From Cherax quadricarinatus (taxonomy: Eukaryota; Arthropoda; Malacostraca; Decapoda; Parastacidae), in NCBI RefSeq assembly GCF_038502225.1, contig NW_027195248.1, forward strand, positions 139,501-203,500: a stretch of DNA of 64,000 nucleotides. Reading direction: 5' to 3'. Position 1 is the first letter of the stretch. Each line of letters starts with the position of its first letter. The notes below the pieces were generated by a model. The model worked only from the letters and a program-made list of their open reading frames with translations. It ran no database searches and had not been told where the DNA came from. Position numbers and translations under genes: made by a program. Positions 1 through 49,702 of the stretch are shown here, piece after piece.

Positions 1-400
1 AGGAGTGAATGGAGACGAATGGTTTTTAATACTTGACGTGCTGTTGGAGTGTGAGCAAAGTAACATTTATGAAGGGGTTCAGGGAAACCGGCAGGCCGGA
101 CTTGAGCCCTGGAGATGGGAAGTACAGTGCCTGCACTCTGAAGGAGGGGTGTTAATGTTGCAGTTTAAAAACTGTAGTGTAAAGCACCCTTCTGGCAAGA
201 CAGTGATGGAGTGAATGATGGTGAAAGTTTTTCTTTTTCGGGCCACCCTGCCTTGGTGGGCCACCCTGCCCTGGTGGGCCACCCTGCCCTGGTGGGCCAC
301 CCTGCCCTGGTGGGCCACCCTGCCCTGGTGGGCCACCCTGCCCTGGTGGGCCACCCTGCCCTGGTGGGCCACCCTGCCCTGGTGGGAATCGGCCAGTGTG
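1..400 (+). mobile_element. 5'-truncated 3' end of family-A (RTE-like) LINE
   Basis: The first ~235 bases are nearly identical to 13450-13685, the 3' end of the full-length family-A LINE. They encode the last residues of its ORF2-type protein, ending in a TGA near base 49, and then the 3' UTR. The copy ends in an expanded tail repeat and a TA array. It is truncated at the window edge, so its true 5' limit is unknown. Confidence 0.85.
240..387 (+). repeat. 18-bp minisatellite within a LINE tail
   Basis: Eight tandem copies of GGGCCACCCTGCCYTGGT. The full LINE at 13690-13712 has this unit once, so the array is a local expansion of the LINE's terminal motif. The many open frames across it (TLPWWA or GHPALV repeats) are by-products of the 18-bp periodicity. 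Confidence 0.95.
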
Positions 401-403
401 TTA

Positions 404-405
404 AT

Positions 406-492
<87 letters not shown>
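404..492. repeat. (TA)n microsatellite
   Basis: About 44 uninterrupted TA units directly after the LINE tail, the same position as the TA array after the full family-A LINE at 13739. Confidence 0.95.
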
Positions 493-495
<3 letters not shown>

Positions 496-520
496 GGTGG
501 TAGTCAAGGCTTCATTGGCA

Positions 521-3517
521 GCACTGCAGAGTGGTGATAAAATTTGCACTGCAGTGGTAATTAAAGTTTCCCTGTCAGCACTGCAGAGTGGTAATTAAAG
601 TTTCCCTGTCAGCACTGCAGTGGTAATTAAAGTTTCCCTGTCAGTAATGCAGAGTGGTAATTAAAGTTTCCCTGTCAGCACTGCAGTGGTAATTAAAGTT
701 TCCCTGTCAGCACTGCAGTGGTAATTAAAGTTTCCCTGTCAGCACTGCAGTGGTAATTAAAGTTTCCCTGTCAGTAATGCAGAGTGGTAATTAAAGTTTC
801 CCTGTCAGCACTGCAGAGTGGTAATTAAAGTTTCCCTGTCAGCACTGCAGTGGTAATTAAAGTTTCCCTGTCAGCACTCCAGAGTGGTAATTAAAGTTTC
901 CCTGTCAGCACTGCAGTGGTAATTAAAGTTTCCCTGTCAGTAATGCAGAGTGGTAATTAAAGTTTCCCTGTCAGCACTGCAGTGGTAATTAAAGTTTCCC
1001 TGTCAGCACTGCAGTGGTAATTAAAGTTTCCCTGTCAGCACTCCAGAGTGGTAATTAAAGTTTCCCTGTCAGCACTGCAGTGGTAATTAAAGTTTCCCTG
1101 TCAGCACTCCAGAGTGGTAATTAAAGTTTCCCTGTCAGCACTCCAGAGTGGTAATTAAAGTTTCCCTGTCAGCACTGCAGAGTGGTAATTAAAGTTTCCC
1201 TGTCAGCACTGCAGTGGTAATTAAAGTTTCCCTGTCAGCACTCCAGAGTGGTAATTAAAGTTTCCCTGTCAGCACTCCAGAGTGGTAATTAAAGTTTCCC
1301 TGTCAGCACTGCAGTGGTAATTAAAGTTTCCCTGTCAGCACTGCAGAGTGGTAATTAAAGTTTCCCTGTCAGCACTGCAGAGTGGTAATTAAAGTTTCCC
1401 TGTCAGCAATGCAGGGTGGTAATTAAAGTTTCCCTGTCAGCAATGCAGGGTGGTAATTAAAGTTTCCCTGTCAGCAATGCAGAGTGGTAATTAAAGTTTC
1501 CCTGTCAGCACTCCAGAGTGGTAATTAAAGTTTCCCTGTCAGCACTGCAGTGGTAATTAAAGTTTCCCTGTCAGCACTGCAGAGTGGTAATTAAAGTTTC
1601 CCTGTCAGCACTGCAGTGGTAATTAAAGTTTCCCTGTCAGCACTGCAGTGGTAATTAAAGTTTCCCTGTCAGCAATGCAGGGTGGTAATTAAAGTTTCCC
1701 TGTCAGCAATGCAGGGTGGTAATTAAAGTTTCCCTGTCAGCAATGCAGAGTGGTAATTAAAGTTTCCCTGTCAGCACTCCAGAGTGGTAATTAAAGTTTC
1801 CCTGTCAGCACTGCAGTGGTAATTAAAGTTTCCCTGTCAGCACTGCAGAGTGGTAATTAAAGTTTCCCTGTCAGCACTGCAGTGGTAATTAAAGTTTCCC
1901 TGTCAGCACTGCAGAGTGGTAATTAAAGTTTCCCTGTCAGCACTGCAGTGGTAATTAAAGTTTCCCTGTCAGCACTGCAGTGGTAATTAAAGTTTCCCTG
2001 TCAGCAATGCAGGGTGGTAATTAAAGTTTCCCTGTCAGCAATGCATGGTGGTAATTAAAGTTTCCCTGTCAGCACTCCAGAGTGGTAATTAAAGTTTCCC
2101 TGTCAGCACTGCAGTGGTAATTAAAGTTTCCCTGTCAGCACTGCAGAGTGGTAATTAAAGTTTCCCTGTCAGCACTGCAGTGGTAATTAAAGTTTCCCTG
2201 TCAGCAATGCAGGGTGGTAATTAAAGTTTCCCTGTCAGCAATGCAGGGTGGTAATTAAAGTTTCCCTGTCAGCACTGCAGAGTGGTAATTAAAGTTTCCC
2301 TGTCAGCACTGCAGTGGTAATTAAAGTTTCCCTGTCAGCAATGCAGGGTGGTAATTAAAGTTTCCCTGTCAGCACTGCAGAGTGGTAATTAAAGTTTCCC
2401 TGTCAGCACTGCAGTGGTAATTAAAGTTTCCCTGTCAGCAATGCAGGGTGGTAATTAAAGTTTCCCTGTCAGCAATGCAGGGTGGTAATTAAAGTTTCCC
2501 TGTCAGCACTGCAGAGTGGTAATTAAAGTTTCCCTGTCAGCACTGCAGTGGTAATTAAAGTTTCCCTGTCAGCACTGCAGTGGTAATTAAAGTTTCCCTG
2601 TCAGCACTGCAGTGGTAATTAAAGTTTCCCTGTCAGCAATGCAGGGTGGTAATTAAAGTTTCCCTGTCAGCACTGCAGGGTGGTAATTAAAGTTTCCCTG
2701 TCAGCACTGCAGAGTGGTAATTAAAGTTTCCCTGTCAGCACTGCAGTGGTAATTAAAGTTTCCCTGTCAGCACTGCAGTGGTAATTAAAGTTTCCCTGTC
2801 AGCACTGCAGTGGTAATTAAAGTTTCCCTGACAGCACTGCAGTGGTAATTAAAGTTTCCCTGACAGCAATGCAGAGTAGTAATTAAAGTTTCAGCGTCAG
2901 CACTGCAGAGTAGTAATTAAAGTTTCAGTGTCAGCACTGCAGGGTGGCAATTAAAGTTTCAGTGTCAGCACTGCAGGGTGGCAATTAAAGTTTCAGTGTC
3001 AGCACTGCAGGGTGGCAATTAAAGTTTCAGTGTCAGCACTGCAGGGTGGCAATTAAAGTTTCAGTGTCAGCACTGCAGGGTGGCAATTAAAGTTTCAGTG
3101 TCAGCACTGCAGAGTAGTAATTAAAGTTTCAGTGTCAGCACTGCAAAGTAGTAATTAAAGTTTCAGTGTCAGCACTGCAAAGTAGTAATTAAAGTTTCAG
3201 TGTCAGCACTGCAGAGTAGTAATTAAAGTTTCAGCGTCAGCACTGCAGAGCAGTAATTAAAGTTTCAGCGTCAGCACTGCAGAGTAGTAATTAAAGTTTC
3301 AGCGTCAGCACTGCAGAGCAGTAATTAAAGTTTCAGCGTCAGCACTGCAGAGTAGTAATTAAAGTTTCAGCGTCAGCACTGCAGAGCAGTAATTAAAGTT
3401 TCAGCGTCAGCACTGCAGAGTAGTAATTAAAGTTTCAGCGTCAGCACTGCAGAGCAGTAATTAAAGTTTCAGCGTCAGCACTGCAGAGTAGTAATTAAAG
3501 TTTCAGTGTCAGCACTC
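521..3517. repeat. ~3-kb minisatellite, 32/34-bp unit
   Basis: About 90 head-to-tail units of the form CAGCACTGCAG(AG), TGGTAATTAAAG, TTTCCCTGT. Units alternate between 32 and 34 bp through presence or absence of AG. Variants CACTCCAGAG, CAATGCAGGG and TAATGCAGAG are interspersed. From about 2870 a distinct subfamily takes over (TTTCAGYGTCAG, with AGYAGTAATT). There are no unique spacers, so this is not CRISPR. No gene is present. Confidence 0.97.
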
Positions 3518-4489
<972 letters not shown>

Positions 4490-4837
4490 GAGACACTTGT
4501 GCAACATTTGAGAATCTTTATTGCGGAAACTTTCTCGCCATCCAATGGTTTCTTCAGTCCTATAGGCATGACTCGCTTACACTAGTGGATTCATCTACTG
4601 GTGACTCCGCCTTCTGCTACTTCAACTCATTTGACTGCAGTATATTAGCCACTTCTCCGAGCACATGCTGTACATTTCTCAAGAGTAATGGACTGAACAT
4701 ATCGACTTTAGGCTGAGAGGCTAATCACCTGAAACTCCTTCTCTTCTTCCATCGTTTTACTCTGTATTGGATTGAAGAAGCCACTGGTTGGAGATAGTTT
4801 CCACAATAATGATTCTCAAATGTTGCACAAGTGTCTC
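4490..4837. repeat. Foldback repeat with ~70-bp inverted arms
   Basis: Arms 4490-4560 and 4765-4837 are inverted copies at roughly 85% identity, starting with GAGACACTTGTGCAACATTT. The ~205-bp centre is unrelated sequence. The arms resemble the ends of the Penelope-associated repeats at 29640-29740 and 46660-46741 (CACATGTGYAACA and GCCATCCARTGG blocks). It is probably a non-autonomous foldback derivative of those ends. Confidence 0.7.
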
Positions 4838-5084
4838 ATTCTTCAACTTATCGGTTTTCTAAACTATTTACAACATACACTGAGAATAACGAATCTGGAG
4901 AAGCCGATCAGGTCTTCTGTTTACAGCATTTGAAATTTGTATAAATTTGAGGTTTGGCACCAAAGGAAAGGAAATGAGAGGATGACGTTAAATCTCACAC
5001 AGCCATTATCAGATTATTAAAGCCACTTATCTTGAGGCCAGAAGTGGTAGAACCACCTATCATCTCGTGAAAAGAAAACGTGAG

Positions 5085-6115
5085 ACAATGAAGTTACTTG
5101 TGCTCTCTCATTTTTCAGAATATTGTTCGGTGATGCCAGCTCCGTTCAAGACAAAAAAGATATCAGAGTTGAAATAGATGCGTTACAATATATACATGGG
5201 AAACACTTGAAGGTCTAGTTCAGAAACTACAAACTACCATGACATACTGGAGTGAAATATGTGGGAAGAAATGTAAAATAGGAGTAGTGAAAAGCAACGG
5301 CGCTGTGTACATTAAAGAGAACATTGTGTTAAAACTATTCTACCTTCTACCAGCAGATATCAGAAATACTACCGGAACAAATATAGAAGTTTCCAAGAGA
5401 AAATCAAGATTACTACCGTCCCCTAAGGTTAGATCAGCTCTAATAGAAATAAAATAATTTAAAAATGTCGTCACAGTCAAGAAAATGATGGGGTGGATAA
5501 CGGCAGCTTTCCAAATTAGGAAAATAGTGCCAGTGGTGACGTTATTCAGATTGCTTGTGCTCTCTCGATTGGAATATTGTTCAGTGTTGACAGTTCTCTT
5601 CAGGGCGGGAAAGATATCAGAGCTGGAACAGGTGACGAGATCATTTACATCAGGCATAGAGACAATAAAGCATCTAAAATTATTGGGAATACCTCAGAGT
5701 CCTAAATATATACTCGCTGAAGTGGAGGAGAGTGAGATACATGATAATATATACGTATGTGGAAAGTATCTGAGGGGCTAGTCCCAAATATGCACAATGC
5801 CAAAACAACATACCGTATGAGAGATATGGGATAAAATGTACAATGAGACACAGTAAGAGAATTTTGTATCAACATCCGTGACCTCCAGACTATTCAACTT
5901 CTTACCAATAGCACTACAGGGACAAGTGTCGATGTCTACAAGAGGAAATTGGCCAAGTACCTCCACCAAGGGCGGAATCAACCAGACTGTGATGAATGTG
6001 GGCTAACAGGCCGCCAGCAGCAACTGCCTGGTCGACCAGGCAAGCATAAGACAAACTTGGCCGAGGGCCGGGCTCCGTGAGTAGGAAAACTCTCGAGGCT
6101 CAAGGGTAAAGGTAG
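5085..6115 (+). mobile_element. Decayed family-B-like LINE 3' fragments
   Basis: Broken reading frames match the C-terminal region downstream of RT in family-B LINEs. 5485-5780 encodes VLSRLEYCSVLT and FRAGKISELEQV, against VLSRLEYCCTLT and FKAGEIADLE in the better copies. 5330-5455 and 5880-5990 encode LPADIRN-like segments. The end near 6000-6100 has the ACCAGGCAAGC and GGGCCGGGCTCCG tail of the family. Two partial copies seem to lie in tandem, full of stops. Confidence 0.6.
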
Positions 6116-6299
6116 ATTTCGAATAGCAGTCAGCATTTGTCTTCTCTTGTCACATTCTGCAGCTCTGCTAACGTGATGTAAGAAGCTACACTACAGAAGC
6201 GTCACACTCTCAATCACACCATCTGGTGGACCAAGTCACCTATGCCATAAAAGCCGTGCTATTTTAGCCACACCATAGAAACCATATTACAGTAGCCAC

Positions 6300-7580
6300 A
6301 CTTCAAAAACCCTACGACAGTAACCATACCACAATAACCACACCACGGTAACCACACCACTTCAACCACACCACAGTAACCACACGACAGTAACGACACC
6401 ACAATAACCACACCACAGTAACCGCATCACAATAACCACACCACAGTAACCACACCACTTCAATCACACCACAGTAACCACATCGCACCAATTCAACCAC
6501 ACCACAGTAAGCACACCACTTCAACCACACCACAGCAACCACACCACTTCAACCACACCACTTCAACCACACCTCAATAACCACCCCATATTAACCACAC
6601 CACAATAATCACACCACAGTAACCACACCACAATAACCACACCACAGTAACCACACCACTTCAACCACACCACAGTAACCACACCACACCACTTCAACCA
6701 CACCACACCACTTCAACCACACCACAGTAACCACACCACACCACTTCAACCACACCACAGTAACCACACCACACCACTTCAACCACACCACACCACTTCA
6801 ACCACACCACAGTAACCACACCACACCACTTCAACCACACCACAGTAACCACACCACAGTAACCACACCACTTCAACCACACCAGAGTAACAGCACCACA
6901 GTAACCACGCCACTTAACCACACCACAATAACCACACCACAATAACCACACCATAGTAACCACACCACAGTAACCACACCACAATAACCACACCACAATA
7001 ACCACACCACAATAACCACACCATTTCAACCACACCACAATAACCACACAACAGTAACCACACCACAATAACCACACCATTTCAACCACACCACAATAAA
7101 CACACCATTTCAACCACACCACAATAACCACACCACAGTAACCACACCACAGTAACCACACCACAGTAACCACACCACAGTAACCACACCACAGTAACCA
7201 CACCACAGTAACCACACCACAGTAACCACACCACAATAACCACACCACAGTAACCACACCACAATAACCACACCACAATAACCACACCACAGTAACCACA
7301 CCACAGTAACCACACCACAGTAACCACACCATTTCAATCATACCACAATAACCACATCACAGTAGCAACACCACAGTAACCACACCACTTCAACCCCACC
7401 ACAGTGACCACACCACTTAACCATACCACAATAACCACACCACAGTAACCACACCATAGTAACCACACCACAGTAACCACACCACAGTAACCACACCACA
7501 ATAACCACACCATTTCAACCACACCACAATAACCACACCATTTCAATCATACCAAAATAATCATACCACTTCAACCACAT
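6300..7580. repeat. Minisatellite, ~14-bp CCACACCACAGTAA unit
   Basis: Tandem units CCACACCAC plus AGTAA, AATAA or TTCAA run for nearly 1.3 kb, with degenerate flanks from about 6215. The plus strand is almost free of G. The minus strand gives TGG-rich open frames reading VVWLLWCGYCG, which reflect repeat periodicity and not genes. Confidence 0.95.
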
Positions 7581-7784
7581 CCCAATTTGTAATTTAACAT
7601 AGTTCACAGTTTCATAAAAGCATTAAATTTTACTCTCTCTAAACACTTTCTATGGCCCGAGCTGTTAAGTAATTGCTACACATTGACACTCACTAGTGTA
7701 TTGTGAATGTTCTACATTCATGCACCCAATCTCGGCTGTAGGGCCGCCCTCACAAGGGACGAAGGTCTTAGAAGTGTGAGAGGT

Positions 7785-8215
7785 GTGTTGAGGTACCTGG
7801 GAAGTGTTTTCTGAGTGTGTGAGGAACTCAGGGGTGTGCAGGTACCTGGGAAGTGTTTTCTGAGTATGTGAGGCACTCAGGGGTGTGCAGGTACCTGGGA
7901 GATGTTTTCTGAGTGTGTGAGGCACTCAGGGGTGTGCAGGTACCTGGGAAGTGTTTTCTGAGTATGTGAGGCACTCAGGGGTGTGCAGGTACCTGGGAGA
8001 TGTTTTCTGAGTGTGTGAGGCACTCAGGGGTGTGCAGGTACCTGGGAAGTGTTTTCTGAGTATGTGAGGCACTCAGGGGTGTTCAGGTACCTGGGAAGTG
8101 TTTTCAGAGTTTGTGAGGCACTCAGGGGTGTGCAGGTACCTGGGAAGTGTTTTCTGAGTGTGTGAGGCACTCAGGGGTGTGCAGGTACCTGGGATATGTT
8201 TTCTGGGTGTGTGAG
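7785..8215. repeat. 49-bp minisatellite in the 3' flank of the transporter gene
   Basis: About nine tandem 49-bp units containing GTGTTTTCTGAGTRTGTGAG and CAGGTACCTGGGA. They start about 170 bp downstream (on the minus strand) of the transporter stop codon, so they may be in its 3' UTR or just beyond it. Confidence 0.93.
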
Positions 8216-8284
8216 CAAGGCAGTTAGGGATGTGTAATATCTGGTAGCGTATGAGGCCTCGCAGAATACATGCGCACCTACTAC

Positions 8285-8383
8285 ATCTACACCTACCCAC
8301 TATACCCACCTGCAGCCACCTGCTACACCTGCACCCACCCACTGCACCCATCTACAGCCACCCGCTACACCTACACCCACCCA

Positions 8384-8390
<7 letters not shown>
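8285..8390. repeat. Short ~42-bp tandem repeat abutting the transporter stop codon
   Basis: CACCCACCCACTRCACCC and GCTACACCTRCACC blocks repeat about 2.5 times. The minus-strand TAG stop (8384-8386) lies in the edge of the last unit, so the gene's final codons merge into the repeat. Confidence 0.7.
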
Positions 8391-46061
<37,671 letters not shown>

Positions 46062-46071
46062 GGATTTCTGG

Positions 46072-46659
46072 TGTGGGCGAGAGAGTAGGGTCAGGGGGAT
46101 GGAGAATGCTGAGTAGAGCTGATAGCTTTACAATTCAGAGTCCTGTGATCAACAAGTCATTCAACTTTTGCCAGTAAAGAACATAAAAAATACATAATAC
46201 ATATCCACAAGGTAAATTCGCCATTAAAAGTACATGATAAAATAATACTCTCACACTAGATTAAATTACTCTTTGTTAACTTAAAATCTCATCAGATGGT
46301 TAAAATTTAAAAAAAAAACTCTAAAACTTTCTCAACAGGTAGAACAAATTTGTGAGAGGAAGGAAAGTTTCCCTGATAGTATCATACATATTGGAATAGT
46401 GTGTATCACAGTGGTACAGTACTATATAGATAAGATACCATAATAAATGTTATGGTGAAAATTAAGACGGATCCTACCACGCAGGTCAGCTCGTATTAAT
46501 AATCTTTTTAAATTTGCTAGTGTACCTGACATATAGTCTAGTGATACCACTGAGTAAAAGTTTCTATTGATATACGAAAATGTGCACAATCATGAGGAAC
46601 TACGAAAAATGTACAATTCTGAAGAAATACGATAAGCAGTGTAGAGTTGTACATGAATG
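46072..46659. other. 5' flank or 5' intron of the transporter
   Basis: AT-rich. Promoter elements could not be identified with confidence. If the CAG at 46068-46070 is a true acceptor, this is intronic. Confidence 0.4.
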
Positions 46660-46741
46660 ATATACAGTACCGACAAGATGAAAGTTAGACACATGTGCTA
46701 CATCTGGGTATCTTTATTGTAGACGTTTCGCCATCCAGTGG
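46660..46741 (-). mobile_element. Penelope-type end fragment fused to LINE B
   Basis: Minus strand: GCCACTGGATGGCGAAACGT, CTACAATAAAGATACCCAG, GTGTCTAACTTTCATC. The GCCA/TGGC stem, GAAA and ACGU-C are the 3' half of a hammerhead-like core whose CUGAUGA half is replaced by LINE B sequence (TTGATCAG) at the junction. Confidence 0.6.
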
Positions 46742-46985
46742 CCTGATCAACCAGGCTATTACTGTTGGCTGCACGCAACCCGACGTACGAACCACAGCCC
46801 GGCTGATCAGGTACTGACTTTGGGTACCTGTCTACCACCTTCTTGAAGACAGCCAGGGGACTATTGGTAATCCCCCTTATGTATGCTGGGAAGCAGTTGA
46901 ACAGTCTTGGGCCCCTGGCACTTACTGTGTTGTCTCTTATCGTGCTAGTGGCGCCCCTGCTTTTCATTGGGTTCATTCACTGAGT
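46742..46985 (-). mobile_element. Family-B LINE C-terminal fragment
   Basis: The minus frame 46698-46976 reads MKSRGATSTIRDNTVSARGP then RLFNCFPAYIRGITN, as in the C-terminus of the full copy (55900-56100). Confidence 0.85.
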
Positions 46986-47094
46986 TCATTTTATACAGTT
47001 TGTGTTTAATATAAAGAGAAGCACTGATCTATGTCCATGGAAGTGCATGACAATAAATTCAACAAGTTCATAAGCAGAACCAGGTACTTATGGG

Positions 47095-48003
47095 GTAACC
47101 GTTCAATACCACCACCAACGAACTCTTCAGGCTAAACAGCATGCCCAGCTTTACATTCCCTGAATCTCCACCTTCTACAGACATAATCAAATCCACCTCA
47201 AATATTGTTAATGTTTCCACAGCTCCACCACCACCACCACCGCCTCCATGTGACGAGACTCCTCCAAATCCCACCAATTAGAGGCCACCACCACCACTGT
47301 AATGAACCAATCAGCTACCTCGCCTCGTCTGCCCCAGCTACCTGCCAAGAGAGCTAAAACACTACCACCTGGTGAAGAACTCCCCACTGCCTCGGCTCAC
47401 TCAATCACTCCTTCAACTGTTACCACTGCCAGCCCTCCTGTGGCTGCCTCAGCCTTGATAATGATCCTGAATACGCTGCTTGGCCTGCTTTCAGGTTCTA
47501 CACAACTGACCAATACAATGACGAAATGATTGCCCGAGAAATTCACCATCGACTCCAGGACGGGACTCTTTAAGTTTACCTGCGACTCGAATTCTATCTA
47601 CACCACTGAAGAAATTATTCAACTCGTCAAAAAGCGTATAGCAAAAACCAATACCCAGACTGAAGTGGATTACCTCTCAAGAAAGAAATTCAGATACCTA
47701 CAGAACGGTTCAATCCACTAGCAAGCTTTGCACCTACAAATCACCGTGAAGCTGAGTTCCCAACACTCAGGCCACAGCCTAAAGCTGGGGTGTGGCTCCA
47801 TTGGACCCGGTAATGGCTATTTTCTCGGCCTTTCCCGACACCGCCTGCTGCTGTGCAGCCTCATGAGCCTTCCTCGCATCGCCAGCTGCTGCACAGCTGG
47901 CATACTCATCAAGACACTCCCATGACTGGGAGCTAAGTCTGGGTCACCATCTGGAAAAGACCCGGGTTGGCAAATGTACCGGCGAATCTACAACAACAAC
48001 AAT
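47095..48003 (+). mobile_element. ORF1-only LINE derivative, copy 3 (3' part)
   Basis: Broken gag-like codons (TTNELFRLNSMPSFTFPES near 47113-47165; KFTIDSRTGLFKF and KKFRYLQNGSIH at 47530-47720) end at a TAG. A ~280-bp UTR homologous to that of copy 1 follows and ends in ACAACAACAACAA. No ORF2. Confidence 0.78.
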
Positions 48004-48559
48004 CCACCGGCTACAAAGGCACCTCTTGTACTGCCAAAGAAGCGAGGAAAACATTTCAAGGAGGGCAACCCACATCGGAACATACAAAGGCATTCGAAGA
48101 CTCATTCGAATAGTATAGGGTTTGTCTCCCTCCATTATAAAGACCGTAGCTAAGACAGAGTTACCAGGAAAAAATGACACTAATAGTAGAGAAAACCCTG
48201 CTACCAGTGTCTTGTTTCCCGCTCGTCGAGTTTTGCCATTGTCTACCTACTTTTCATGAGAGTCTGCGTAACTAGCAGAGAGCTGGAGAGCAACCATAAG
48301 ACCCAAGAAATGACTCATACTCTTCGGTGTTTGCTTGACCCTAGTCAAATACAAGTAACAGTATGTACCATAAATACCACTCCACTCATCTGATGCCACT
48401 GAAAAATCACAATTTGCCGTTGGAAGTAATCGAAAAATGGATCACAATTAATACGCACACACACGCAAGAAGGGGCCAGGAGCTGTGAATCGACCTCTGC
48501 AACTACACATAGGAGAGTACATACACTGGTGAGAAGTGAAAGCTTTCTTGCTCCTGTGG
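48004..48559. other. Stretch without recognised features
   Basis: No convincing coding or repeat seen. Confidence 0.45.
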
Positions 48560-49497
48560 GTGTATGATATACTCCTTTGTTCCTAAAATAATGTTTGAAA
48601 TGCAACATTTTAAAATTATGAATAATTTAAAAATGCCAGACAATTTATCCCGAGTAAGCCTATTTATTATTTATCAAGTAGGAAAAAAAGAACATTTCAC
48701 ACCTCCATGGAAGATGTGTTTATTTAATATCACATACCTTTATGCCACTCCCATGCAGCTAATCACTAGTGATCCCTTCCTTAAATCACTTGTAAAAGCA
48801 ACTGCTCAAGAAGAATTTTTTTGCCTAACTGGTAGTAATAATTTATCACAAGTTACATACAGTGATGGATCTAGGTAGGAGTCTATTGGCAGGGCTGCAT
48901 CTGCTCTTGCTGTCACCTCGCTAGTTAAGAACGATAGGAATTATGCTGAGTTAGGCATGAGAATTTACACCTGGGCGTCTACACTGGAAACTGAATTGTT
49001 TACCATCCTAATGGTGCTAAAGCTAGCTTATGACATCAAGTCTGTGATTATTAGTGATTTTATGTCATTACTGAAGGCTCTTGACTCACATAATGATTCG
49101 AACATGTTCATTGGAGAAGCCACGTATACTCGTAGATACTCAAAAATCTGGGAAAATGGAATAAATGTCCAGTTGTTATGGATTCCATCACACATTGGAT
49201 TGCTCCTTCATAGTAAAGTTGATATGTTAGCCAAGAGAAATATCCTAAAGGAAAATGTAGAATATAACTGGTGTATCTGTGTTTACCATTAGGGAGAAGT
49301 AAATAATGAAACTGAATGTTATAGGATTGCAGTTAGATAACATGAACGTATATAAGTACGTTCATGGAGCAACTTACAGTGTGTACAGACTGACTGAAGT
49401 TGTAATGGCCAGGCCTAGGCTTGGTTACAAGTACTTTTGGCAGTTTGGCACATACACAGATGATGATCAATCCAAATGCAAAGTATATAGCCAGCCG
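48560..49497 (+). mobile_element. Family-F LINE fragment: RNase H domain, decayed
   Basis: VTYSDGSR near 48855, ASTLETELFTILMVLKLAYD, VIISDFMSLLKAL, QLLWIPSHIGLLLHSKVDML and AKRN correspond to the D, E, D and H-D blocks of a retroelement RNase H. A TAG interrupts after YSDGSR, and further stops occur. A shared tail repeat follows. Confidence 0.8.
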
Positions 49498-49670
49498 TAG
49501 TATGTTTATTCAGGTATACACAAATACAGTTACATAGTTTATCATACATAGCGGCATATGTGTAGAGAAACCAGGATAACCCAGAAAAGTCAGACAAAGT
49601 GACTTATTTCCATTGGGGTCCTTTTGATACCTTATTATTATTATACTATAAAGGAGATATACTAGGAATG
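49498..49670 (+). repeat. Dispersed repeat shared with 24573-24770
   Basis: Follows the family-F fragment directly and is probably its 3' UTR. Blocks include CATATGTGTAGAGAAACCAG and ACTTATTTCCATTGGGGTCC. Confidence 0.7.
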
Positions 49671-49702
49671 AGGTAAAATGAGTTATTTATATTTACATGT
49701 GT

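Noticed and set aside
79..549. Open frames across the 18-bp repeat and TA arrays (HPALVG and IYIYIY runs)
   Set aside because: Open only because the repeat period is a multiple of 3 or lacks stops; no codon bias or domain. The same applies to 13603-13957, 18442-18798 and 22107-22385.
521..3517. CRISPR-like regular repeats
   Set aside because: Repeats are directly contiguous with no unique spacers; this is a eukaryotic minisatellite.
6312..7546. Minus-strand VVWLLWCGYCG open frames up to 215 residues
   Set aside because: By-product of the minisatellite in several overlapping frames.
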